Shown: positions 55,502 to 64,000 of the stretch, in pieces
How the letters are laid out: each line of letters opens with the position of its first letter
How positions within the stretch are numbered: position 1 is the first letter of the stretch
NCBI RefSeq assembly: GCF_019279795.1
Contig: NC_056744.1
Coordinates: 899,409,425 to 899,473,424, forward strand
Direction of reading: 5' to 3'
DNA: 64,000 bases
Source: Protopterus annectens
Lineage: Eukaryota; Chordata; Ceratodontiformes; Protopteridae
Notes under the pieces: generated by a model
Told to the model about the DNA's origin: nothing
Databases searched by the model: none
Seen by the model: the letters and a program-made list of their open reading frames with translations, nothing else
Made by a program: the position numbers and the translations under genes

Positions 55502-55662
55502 TGTCCCGTTGTCAGCGGGACACTCATGGGTTGAGCCTTCTCATCCCATTTCCCACATTCACAGACAGTGGGACTTTAAAAGTCCCATTTTCCACTTTTC
55601 GCGCTCTTGAATTGCCGTTGCCGTGGAAAAGCCGAAAATACTTCCGTTTTTTTCCATGGCAA
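55502..55662 (+). repeat. Cluster of three inverted repeats
   Basis: Hairpin 1 is TGTCCCG/CGGGACA, 7-nt loop (55502-55522). Hairpin 2 is TGGGACTTT/AAAGTCCCA, 1-nt centre (55569-55587). Hairpin 3 is TTGCCGTGGAAAA/TTTTCCATGGCAA, one mismatch, 19-nt loop (55618-55662). They are probably remnants of a palindromic non-autonomous element. Confidence 0.65.
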
Positions 55663-56318
55663 TGTAGTCGTTTTTAAAGGTAACTTGTATGTATATGTAA
55701 TTGTTGTTGTTCTTGGGGGGTATGATTTGGAAGCATTACTTTTAAAAGGCTGAACTGTGTATAGAAGTTTTGTTTATTTCTGGTGAGGGGCAGTGAAATA
55801 TAAATTTAGTGTGATGTATTTCTATTGTCGTAGCTTTTTCTGAGTATTTTATGTTTGCAGATAGAAAATGTTCGAGCATAGTTTGCACTTTTTTGTGTGG
55901 AAATGTGTGAAATTTAATGCTGTTTTCAGGAAGTTAGGATATACTTTTTCCTGTTAGTCCTTGCAAGTCAATGTGTATGTGGTACAAGTCTACCTTTTGA
56001 TGGGGAATGTTAACAGTTAATGTAGTGCATTTATTATTCTAGTAGGTACATGTTGCCAACTTGCCGAAGCTGTTACAAGATTGTTTTCATTTATACTTGT
56101 AAATGTGTGCATTTAATTTTTTTATGCATTTTTAATAAGGTTAAAATGTCCTGCTTTGCTTGTAATGTGAATATGGGTGTGCTGCTTTTACTTGGGCCTG
56201 TTTATTGCATCGCTGTGCTGGGTAAATTACTCTTAATTGCTATGTTTTGAGGTTAGAGTCCATGGAGTCTGCTGTACATTGTAGTTTATTTTACTTCTCT
56301 TGCAAGTAGTATTTTTAA
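55663..56318. other. Unassigned intron stretch
   Basis: T-rich sequence with no recognisable gene or element. Confidence 0.4.
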
Positions 56319-58830
56319 AAGGTAAAGGGCAGGATTCACGATGGCTTGCACAGAGTCCAAGAGTAGTGCAAGACTCCATGCAGCCATTGCGATCCAGGAA
56401 CAGCCAGATTGTGCGTGTAAGAGAGCACCTAAAATGGCTCTTACACGGGCAGGGCGTGGATATGCTAATTACCTCATTTGCGGCTGAAAGGCATGCAAAT
56501 GAGGTTGATTCGCGACCCAGGAAGCAGAAACCTGCCTGTGTAAGAGCCGTGTTATCTGCAGAAATGTACTCTGTTGATAACCGAGTACCGTTCTGCAAAT
56601 AACACAATGGAGCCATGTCGGCTCCAAATAAAGGTTGCAAATGTTGCAGGCAGCATGCCAATGGCCAAATATGTGGCCACTGGCAACGTACCCTGATGCA
56701 AACATGAAATAAAAATATTTAAACGTAGTGCAGCGTCGCGCAATCAGGCTGCGCTATAAAAAAACAAAGAATAAAAATATTAAACCCACAAATGTGGGTA
56801 AATGCAAAGCATGAGTATACAATGGAAGGGAATAGCAGGGTAAAACAACATGGCCACTAAGGGGGGATGTAAGACATGTAACTAAGCATTAGTAGGCAGT
56901 CCTATGTAAATGAGTGGTAGCATAGTGAATCACACTGTTACATAGAAAATGAGCACAATCCGTGCAGTGTAGGAGTAGGATAAGGGGGAGTAACAGAGTA
57001 GGAGATAGGTGACATCACAGGGGGGAATGTATGAAAGGAATGCAGCTCATTGTAGCACAGTGGCATGTGAAAGCTGTCAGTCACATCATGGAAAGAGGAG
57101 TGTCAACAAGTAGGCATGGGAAAGCCAAGAAATGGAAGGTGTACACTATGGATAACACCAAAGTTTCTTGCTGGGCGTGCATGAGCACGCTGGTAGGCAC
57201 GAGTAAGATAGAGTGCGCGCGTGTAAGCGTGAGTGCGCGCATTTAAGGCAGAATAAGCATGTAGGAGCATGTTTAAACATCTGTAAGCTTGTTTGCGCTG
57301 GTGTGCGCGTGTTTTATCCCGAATAAGCAGATTCTAGTCCGTCTAAGCATGTGTGCGCGCGTGTTAGCCACTGTGAGCGTGTTTATGCTGGTATGCACAT
57401 TGCTCCCCCCTGAGGAAACAAAAGGGAAAAGGAAGCATAGGAAATAGTAGGAAGCTAGCAGAAATTACTGGCAGAGCTAGCAGGTGAAAACAATCAGAAG
57501 CAGGCAATTACACAGGCAGACCAGTAGCCTAGCCCAGCACTTAAAACACTGCAAACAACAGTGCAGAATGTTTCTCTCAAGAGACACTGCAACCGAGGAG
57601 TAAGCTACTAGAAGTGAATACTGAAAAAGCTTCACTCAGACCAAAAATGCTAGGGGCTGCCATAGCTGTTATAAGGAGACATATGCAACTTGCTGAGGGT
57701 GGTGACTATGCAAATGCTGCCAGACAACCCACAGTGAGGAGACGGAGAAGAGTGTACAGGCCCAGGGTCACCTACCAGGGGTTACATGAGCTGGAGATAG
57801 TGGAGCGCTATAGAGTGGACAGAGACCTCCTGCAGCAAATTGTTGAGCTGTGCAGGCCACGCCTCACACACACAACCAACAGAGGGGAACCCATCCCAGT
57901 GGAAACCAAGGTATGTGTTGGCCTAAGAATACTAGCAACAGGTACCTTCCAGAGACCAACTGGTGATATGATGGGGATATCACAGGCATCAGCATCCAGG
58001 GTACTGCACCAGTTCCTGGACGCCATGTCAGCACATGTCGGTGAGCATGTATATTTCCCCAATTCCCGTGAGGTATTGGCCAGCAATATGCGTCTCTTCC
58101 AGCAAATAGCGGAATACCCTGAGGTAGTGGGTGCAGTAGACTGCACGCAATATATGCATCAAAGCACCAGCTGGTGAGCGGGGTAGGGCCTACATTAACC
58201 GCAAGGGCTTCCCCTCCATCAACTGCCAGGTCGTGTGTGATGCCCAGGGCATAATAATGAATGTGTGTGCTGGCTGCCCTGGAAGCTACCACAATTCACA
58301 TATTTGGCATCTGACGCAGCTGTACCAGACATTTGCCAATGGGGACATCCACATGGTCACTTATGCTGGCTATGCACTGGAGCCATGGCTGATGACACCC
58401 ATCAGAAATGCACACACACCTGAACAAGAATGCCATAATGAGGCACACGCACAAACACGAAATGTAATGAGCGTGTGTTTGGGCTGCTCAAGTCACGGTT
58501 CCGGTGCCTGGACACATTTGGTGGATCCTTGCAGTACTCACCAACTACATGTACCCAAATCGTCATGGTATGTGCTATGCTACATAATATGATTCTGCGA
58601 AAACTGCTGCAGCAGGACCAGCATAGGGCTGGGCCAAACAGCCCCCCACCATTGCCAAGCCAATCACAGGCAGAGCGTAACTCGGAGGAGGACCAACCTG
58701 AGGCCTGCCCCAGTAGGCAGAAGGAGGCGTGCCCAGTATGCCTTGGCAAAGCGGCAACGCATAGCACATACACTGGCTCAGTAGGAACCCAGGAAATGAT
58801 ACCTCTCTCTGACTCACACATATAGTAAAA
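56319..58830 (+). mobile_element. Harbinger-like (PIF/Harbinger) DNA transposon, 3' end lost
   Basis: The left edge is suggested by AGGGCAGGATTCACGATGG near 56325, similar to GATTCACGA-type Harbinger ends. A 1.2-kb non-coding leader contains repeated GTGTGCGCG/GCATGTG blocks (57160-57390). A HARBI1-like transposase pseudogene follows at 57614-58825. I found no complementary right end before LINE sequence starts near 58970, so the element is probably truncated. A partner Myb-like gene was not found. Confidence 0.62.
57614..58825 (+). pseudogene. HARBI1-like transposase, frameshifted
   Basis: The N-terminal part (57614-58168) carries RRRRVYRPRVTYQGLHELEI, then ERYRVDRDLLQQIVELCRPR, and CVGLRILATGTFQRPTGDMM. 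GISQASASRVLHQFLDAM is the helix-turn-helix-like region before the catalytic core. VVGAVDCTQ holds the first catalytic Asp. The frame then shifts: AYINRKGFPSINCQVVCDAQ and GIIMNVCAGCPGSYHNS. The GDSGYPL motif has become TYAGYAL, losing the second Asp; NEAHAQTRNVM keeps the Glu. After another shift it reads FGLLKSRFRCLDTFGGSLQY and VCAMLHNMILRKLL. The acidic, Pro-rich tail ends near 58825. The family cuts and pastes with 3-bp target duplications; this copy is inactive. Confidence 0.78.
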
Positions 58831-58969
58831 GGGATGCCTAAGTTGACACAACCTGTTATCAAACATGTACAGGGAGTGTAGTATGTGCATCCAACATAGA
58901 CAGCCCTGCAGCACCACCTGAGGCATGATTGCCATGTGTTAAGCAATGCAACACCATGTAGTATATGCA

Positions 58970-60170
58970 AACATGATGACCCTGACTAACATCCTACCCT
59001 CACCAAGCAAGATGCCACAATATGAAGAGATGATCAATTACAATAATTGGCATAAGTATTGCCATTAGTCAAAGGGGATCCAGTGCGTGCCAGCCTGGGA
59101 TGACATGCTGAGCAAGGCACGATGCTCCATCTCCATAGGTATCACAAGGGATAAGAATCTAGATGTAATGCTACCCAATGCCAGATGTCCAAACTGAAAG
59201 ATGCATGCAGTCTAAACTCCCCTCCGCATGGAGAATGTTGATAACTGTCCTGTAACAGAAAACTGGGTTAAGGCTCACAAGAGCACCCTAACACTACCAG
59301 GTTACACCTCATACCGTGCTTTACAGCTCCAAAACATGGAACAAACTACAAAAGGAGGGTGAGTAGCAATAATTGTCAAGGATAACCACACCCCCATGTT
59401 GGTACCACAACGAGAAGCAGCATGGATTATCCATGCTCAAGTAGCAGTGGCTAAGACTGTCTGCCAGTTTGTAGCCTGCTACAGACTACCCTCCTAATGC
59501 CAGGAACTGCACTTGGCCTACATTGGAACACATGGAAATATCAAGCTCTCCAAACAACATTATACTGGGTGACTGAAAATACTCAAACATAGACTGGGAG
59601 CATTATCCCAGCGCCAATACCCTAGGCCAAAGGTTCCTAGAATCCATAAACCAACATGCTCAGGAACAATGTACCACTCCCACAAGAGGGTTAAGCATAC
59701 TGGATGTGATAATCAGCAACATGGGTACTCTATGGCCAGATGAGAAGTGTATTCCTCACTGGTAAGATCAGACCATAGAGTAATTTCACTAGATATTCAC
59801 AGCCGGACCACAGTCCCTGTCCAGAAAACCACAGTGAAAAACATGTGTAAAGGAAATGTTGCACTCCTCCAAACTGATGTGGAATCCATTAAAGGCCCTG
59901 TGCCTGTGGAAAATATGGGCCACACCTCAGAACCCTTTATAAATGCATTCTATGAAAACAGTCAGGAATGCATGGATTATGCAATCCCAAATAAAACCAA
60001 GGCCCAATACCATACACATAGGCATCTGGCATGGTGGACCCATAGCCATTACCAAACCATGCAAGAGAATGAGTAAGTCACCACATGATAGAGCAAACCC
60101 AGAAAGGGAAGTAATCTCTGATCAGTATTATGGCAATAAAATATGGCCAGTCATAAAATCCCCTAAGGCC
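58970..60170 (+). mobile_element. CR1/L2-group LINE C, 5' segment (esterase end to RT start)
   Basis: It starts with the end of the ORF1 esterase (MMTLTNILPSPSKMPQYEEM, about 58974-59033). Endonuclease follows: VMLPNARCPN, VTENWVKAHKSTLTLPGYTS, KDNHTPM, and LVRSDHRVISLDI (59759-59797). The RT linker comes next, to IKSPKAS (about 60150-60173). Here it breaks and a second LINE begins. The downstream continuation is at 62329, where the linker resumes as IVQDTKDNHKAVL. Stops are abundant and the GDFN motif is decayed (TG-stop-LKI). Confidence 0.7.
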
Positions 60171-60559
60171 AGCTAGAACAAGTTGAATCTGTGAATTTTG
60201 GCCAATGTTACACCTGCCCCATGTACACAGACAACCCCTCCACCCCCCAAGAAATTCAAATATATGTGACAGATGCAAGCACGTCTCCAAACTGGAGGCT
60301 GAGCTCACTCAACTCAGTACTGTCTAAACTAGTCAGGAGAAGGTAACCACACACACCACAAACCCACTCACATAGACCCATCACAACTGCAAACCACATA
60401 CATACACACAAAAACATTCCTGGAGGCTATAATTAAAAAACACCAAATCAACAGAGGCCTCCAAAGCAGACACCCAAGCAACCACTACCCCCAAACATAG
60501 CACATGCAACACACAGTACACAAAGTCGGTGTGCCAAACAGTCACAGCCCGTAAGGACA

Positions 60560-61090
60560 AACAACATGCCTGATACACATGTAATAGGTTACTCCATAGG
60601 CAGACACACTGATGTCCCGCTCACCAGACTGAACAAGGAAAAGGGTACAGTAAGCTGCCTGTAGGCTGCTACAATCTTCCACATAACACAGTCGTGCAGG
60701 TCACTCCAAAGCAAGTACAAATATGAAGTCATTGTCCATGCTGGTGTGACTGACCTGAGACGTACCTCCCTGGGCTACATGTAAAGAGACATAGAGGAGC
60801 TCTCCGATTATGTAGGCCTGGCCGGTATGACTCTGACCCTGATCAGCATCCTACCCCCACCAAGAATGATACCACAGTACAAACACAGAATGATCAGCTT
60901 TAACAATTGGCTCAATTACTGGTGTCATTCCAAGGGGATACAATGTGTGTCTGCTTGGGATGTCATGCTTGACAAGCCACGCTGCTTTGCCAGGGATGGC
61001 TTGCACCTGTCACCCCTGTGTGTCTGGATATTGGCTAAGGCTCTTGCCACCTCCATAGTGCCTTTTGTAGGCAAGGCTGAAAAGACAAAC
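60560..61090 (+). pseudogene. LINE D ORF1 esterase domain, broken
   Basis: VIGYSIGRHTDVPLTRLNKE (60581-60640) shows the nucleophile block with Ser kept but Asp changed to Tyr (G-Y-S for G-D-S). VIVHAGVTDLRRTS (about 60729-60767) is block III, with Asn changed to Thr. LISILPPPRMIPQYKHRMIS follows (about 60839-60900). CFARDGLHLSPLCVWILAKA (about 60982-61042) retains the Asp-x-x-His dyad. The gene is interrupted by stops. Together with LINE B it shows the ancestral family had a full SGNH-type domain. Confidence 0.68.
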
Positions 61091-61119
61091 CCACCTCCCC
61101 AGAAAACATAAGTGGAAAA

Positions 61120-61545
61120 AACATGAGGGTAATGCTGCTCAATGTCAGATGTCTAAACCACAAGATGCACGCTCTCGAGGCCCTCCCCAGTATGGAGAAC
61201 ATCGATGTCTGTGCAGTGATGGAAACCTGCATCAAGGCTCCTGAGAGCACCCCAGCACTACCAAGTTATACCTCAAATCATACTTTTCGGCCCCAAAACC
61301 TGGACCAAACCACAAAAGGGAGGGGGAGTATCCATATTCTGATAAGATACCCACACGTCCAGGTTACTGATAATGCAGTAAGCATCAGAGACCATCCATG
61401 TACAACTAACTGTAGGTAAAACTGCTGTACAGTTTGTAGCATGCTACAGACCACCCTCTCAGACCCAGGAACACCACTTCGCCTCCCTGAAGACACCGGA
61501 GAGTATGAATTTCTCCCCAAATACCAAACAAGGTACTCACAAATC
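61120..61545 (+). pseudogene. LINE D endonuclease, N-terminal half
   Basis: MRVMLLNVRCLNHKMHALEA (61123-61182) then DVCAVMETCIKAPESTPALP; the TETW motif has become METC, Glu kept. The TFRPQNLDQTTKGRGSIHIL segment follows. A 98-codon open frame covers 61123-61419. The GDFN and SDH motifs are deleted at the jump near 61545. Confidence 0.68.
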
Positions 61546-62200
61546 ACCACATAGGTGGTAATCCATTACGTATGGAAGAAGTAATTAGGGACCTAAAGAC
61601 ACAAGTGGACAGTAACTCCACATGCACCAGTCACTTTACCAACATGGCTAGGAAGACCACCTATATTGGCCACCTTATCATGAAAGGATTCACATCTACA
61701 TCAAGAGAGGTCATTGTGCCCCTATACTCCTCTCTTATCAGGCCCATAAGTGAGTACAATGCCCCATTTGAGATGTACCGTACCTGACACTTGCAGCAGT
61801 TAGAAAGACCTCAAAAGTACCTGACCAAAAGGATAAAGGGTGTCAAACATTTGTCATATGCTGCCTGGCTGACAACACCCCAGCTGTATGCAGTCACATA
61901 CTGCATACTCAGAGGCGATGTATGCCCGATGTACAAGGTCATGTCCAATACAGAAGTGATGGACATGCTCCACCTCAGAAAATCCAAAGCCATTAGAGCC
62001 ATGAGAGTGACAGATGTCAACCTCAACACATAAATCGGATGTGCTGGAGGGACAGATTCCTAACCCAGAGGCTTCCTACACTCTGAAACAGAACGCACTC
62101 CATGTTAGGCAGAGCCCCTCACTGACTCTCTTCAACAGGAATCTTGCCAAGTGGATGGGAGATCGTATATTTACACTGGGGGTCTTCAGTGTGTCGCATC
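61545..62200 (+). pseudogene. LINE D ORF2 C-terminal domain
   Basis: MEEVIRDLKTQVDSNSTCTS (61572-61631), REVIVPLYSSLIRPISEYNA, QQLERPQKYLTKRIKGV, DMLHLRKSKAIRAMRVTDVN, then CWRDRFLTQRLPTL-like and SLTLFNRNLAKWMGDR. Homologous block by block to 31270-31900 in LINE B. Two stops interrupt it. Confidence 0.7.
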
Positions 62201-62328
62201 TAGACAGAGGCACAGTAAAGTAAACCCTAAATGGCCATAATATTCACATAGCAAGGGGTGGCGAAAGCCACACACACTGGCTAGGCTGATAAATGCCCTA
62301 GGGCAGATGGCCCGGTATGAACCTATGG

Positions 62329-64000
62329 AGATACAAATTGTACAGGACACTAAGGATAATCACAAGGCTGTCTTAACTGATGGTAGGAACCTTGTTGGGA
62401 ATTCACAGATATGCTCTGAATTACCAAATATTACAAACAATACACCAAACCCACACATATTGCCGACATCCAACCTGACAGGTTTAGTGCAAACTTCCCC
62501 CCCCCCCCAAAATGACAAATATCTATCCCAGCAGAGTGCTAGCCCCCTGACATTGCAGATGCTGAGGTAACAGGCAGCATCTTCAAAGCAAGGCACACAG
62601 CATCAATGGTACGAGATGGTGTCCTGGGCTGTGTCCAACATGAACTCCAAGAAGAATGGAATGCCAATTAACACTACTGCTCAATTTCAGCCTTCCCACA
62701 GGGTATGTACCCAAAGAGCAGTGTACAGCAACAGTGGTTCCTCTCCACAAAGGTGGTGCCTCAATGGATACTGCAAACTTATCACCCCAGAATCCTGACA
62801 AGCTTGGTCTGCAAAGCTATGGAAAGGATCATCATGGACCTCAGAAATAAAGATATTGGGGACCTACAGACACTGGACCCTACCCAGCGTGGCTTTCTTA
62901 AGGGCAGATCCTGCCCCTTAAACATGTCTGACTCATTTGAAACAGTCATCAAGGCCAATGATGAGGGGAATGTGGTCCACACAGTCTATCTGGACCTTGC
63001 AAAAGTCTTCCATACAATACCCCACGTGTTCATTATAGATAAGCTCACCAGCTTAAATATAAACCCCTATGTCAGTAGATGGGTTGCAAACCAGCCCAAG
63101 GACAGAACTGGCATGGTCAGACATGCTGAAGCCATGTCAGACTACAAACCAGCTACAACTGGCATCCCACGAGGCTCAGTCCTGGGACCTCCCTTGCATG
63201 GTATATATTTCCCATAGGTACAGGCCAACATGGAAGGACCGTGTCTGAACAAGTTTGCAGAGGACTACAAACTGGGCACCTTATCTGACCCTCCAGCTGA
63301 CACAAGCATCCTACAAAATGGCCACATAGAAACAGACAACTGGTGCCAGAGCTAATTGCAGAAAAGTGTATAGTCATCCCCTGTGGATAAACAGTAAGTG
63401 CCCACCAATTACCACATAGGTGTTAACTCATTAAGTACTTTAGAAGTAATAATAGACCTGGGGACACAATTTGATAGATATCTTGCATTTGACAACCATG
63501 TGGCTGTAGTGGTTACAGAAACATACTGTATACCCACCTAATCATGAGGATAGTCAGATCTAGATCAGGGGAGGTCATCATGCCTCTTCAGTCATCCTTC
63601 ATCAGCCTCACAATTGAGTACAATGGCCCCTGTGGCATGTACCTCAGCAGACCCCTCCAGCAACTGGAAAGACCCCAAAAGTACCCCACCAGGAGGATCA
63701 TAGAGCTCAAACAGATGCCATGTGTTGCCGGATTAAACAAACCGCAGCTCCACACAGTGCCATACTGCCTGCCCAGAGGCAATCTGTGCCTGATGTATAA
63801 AGCCATGTCCAAGCTGGAATCAATGAACATGCTGCACCTGTACAGTCTGAATGCCAGTGAGCTATGCACATGAGAGACCTCAACCCCAGCACTGACATAC
63901 ATATGACATGCTGTAGTGATTGATCCATAACCCAGAAGCTCACTCCACTCTTGAGTAAACTCCCAGTACAGGTTAGCCAGAGTGTCCCTCATTGACTCTC
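62329..64000 (+). mobile_element. CR1/L2-group LINE C, 3' segment, running off the window
   Basis: It resumes LINE C after the nested LINE D: IVQDTKDNHKAVL, then RNLVGNSQICSEL (about 62338-62418). An RT region follows with an open frame of 170 codons (62705-63217): MYPKSSVQQQWFLSTKVV, LVCKAMERIIMDLRNKDIGD, QRGFLKGRSCPLNMSDSFET, HTVYLDLAKVFHTIPHVFII (motif A) and TTGIPRGSVLGPP (motif B). The motif C region reads NKFAEDYKLGT (63248-63280), FADD changed to FAED. The C-terminal domain continues to QSVPSLTL at the window edge. Confidence 0.72.

Larger units (their letters stand above)
60187..62328 (+). mobile_element. CR1/L2-group LINE D nested inside LINE C
   Basis: It contains ORF1 (CDRCKHVSKLEAELTQL, a Cys-x-x-Cys plus coiled coil, about 60262-60312; esterase 60560-61080) and the front half of the endonuclease (61120-61540). 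It then jumps to the ORF2 C-terminus (61545-62200) and 3' UTR. About 2 kb covering the rest of endonuclease and the RT palm is deleted. Flanking AGCTAGAACAAGTTG (60171-60185) and AGATACAAATTG (62329-62340) look like a diverged target duplication. The 3' end, CCCTAGGGCAGATGGCCCGG, matches that of LINE B. Confidence 0.74.

Noticed and set aside
57160..57390. GC-rich GTGCGCG clusters as a CpG-island promoter
   Set aside because: They are short repeated blocks inside the Harbinger leader with alternating GTGCGCG/GCATGTG pattern, not a general CpG-rich region.
58402..58970. Minus-strand open frames of 177 and 131 codons
   Set aside because: They are antisense shadows of the Harbinger transposase on the plus strand and show no family motif.

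Overview
This is vertebrate nuclear DNA, not prokaryotic. The decisive anchor is one host exon at 33076-33195 (+). It encodes the ABC-signature segment of the peroxisomal half-transporter ABCD3 (PMP70) and is bounded by a good 3' splice site and 5' splice site. I recognise no other exon, so the window appears to be two partial ABCD3 introns: at least 33 kb upstream and at least 30.8 kb downstream. Almost all of it is decayed transposable elements. Giant introns with abundant DIRS-type tyrosine-recombinase retrotransposons, CR1/L2-group LINEs carrying an ORF1 esterase, L1-group LINEs, a Penelope-like element, a Harbinger transposon and V-SINE-like SINEs suggest a large-genome vertebrate such as a lungfish, caecilian or salamander. 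The species cannot be fixed from the sequence.

Layout. 0.8-2.6 kb: L1-like LINE (endonuclease and start of RT). 2.7-5.2 kb: DIRS (gag, RT). 5.2-10.3 kb: non-coding, with a dispersed ~190-bp repeat family, several tRNA-derived SINEs, a 35-bp tandem repeat and a tRNA-like hairpin. 10.6-13.1 kb: DIRS (RNase H, recombinase, right end). 13.1-15.25 kb: L1 RT and C-terminus split by a V-SINE. 15.9-20.2 kb: DIRS fragments, including a left terminal repeat. 20.3-26.1 kb: the most complete DIRS (gag, RT, RNase H, recombinase, right end). 26.2-28.2 kb: two more DIRS 3' portions, the second interrupted by a 3.8-kb CR1/L2-type LINE (28.2-32.03 kb). 33.08-33.20 kb: ABCD3 exon. 33.2-36.05 kb: intron with microsatellites and a hairpin-bearing degenerate tandem repeat. 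36.05-38.5 kb: DIRS gag split by a 592-bp CT tract flanked by CA tracts. 38.5-45.7 kb: long DIRS into which a minus-strand Penelope-like element inserted with a 70-bp target duplication. 45.7-47.0 kb: internally deleted DIRS. 47.6 kb: SINE. 47.8-49.35 kb: LINE RT fragment. 50.0-51.0 kb: DIRS left end. 51.9-54.7 kb: the youngest-looking DIRS (RT/RNase H plus overlapping recombinase frame and right end). 56.3-58.8 kb: Harbinger-like transposon. 59.0-64.0 kb: a LINE containing a second LINE nested in it; the outer copy runs off the window.

No intact autonomous element is present: every reading frame has stops, frameshifts or lost catalytic residues. Nearly every element with coding content lies on the same strand as ABCD3. 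The most interesting structural signals are the terminal architecture of the DIRS copies (arm, inverted arm, spacer, arm, with arm sequences private to each copy), the Penelope insertion with its unusually long target duplication, and the nesting history. I found no convincing new protein system.
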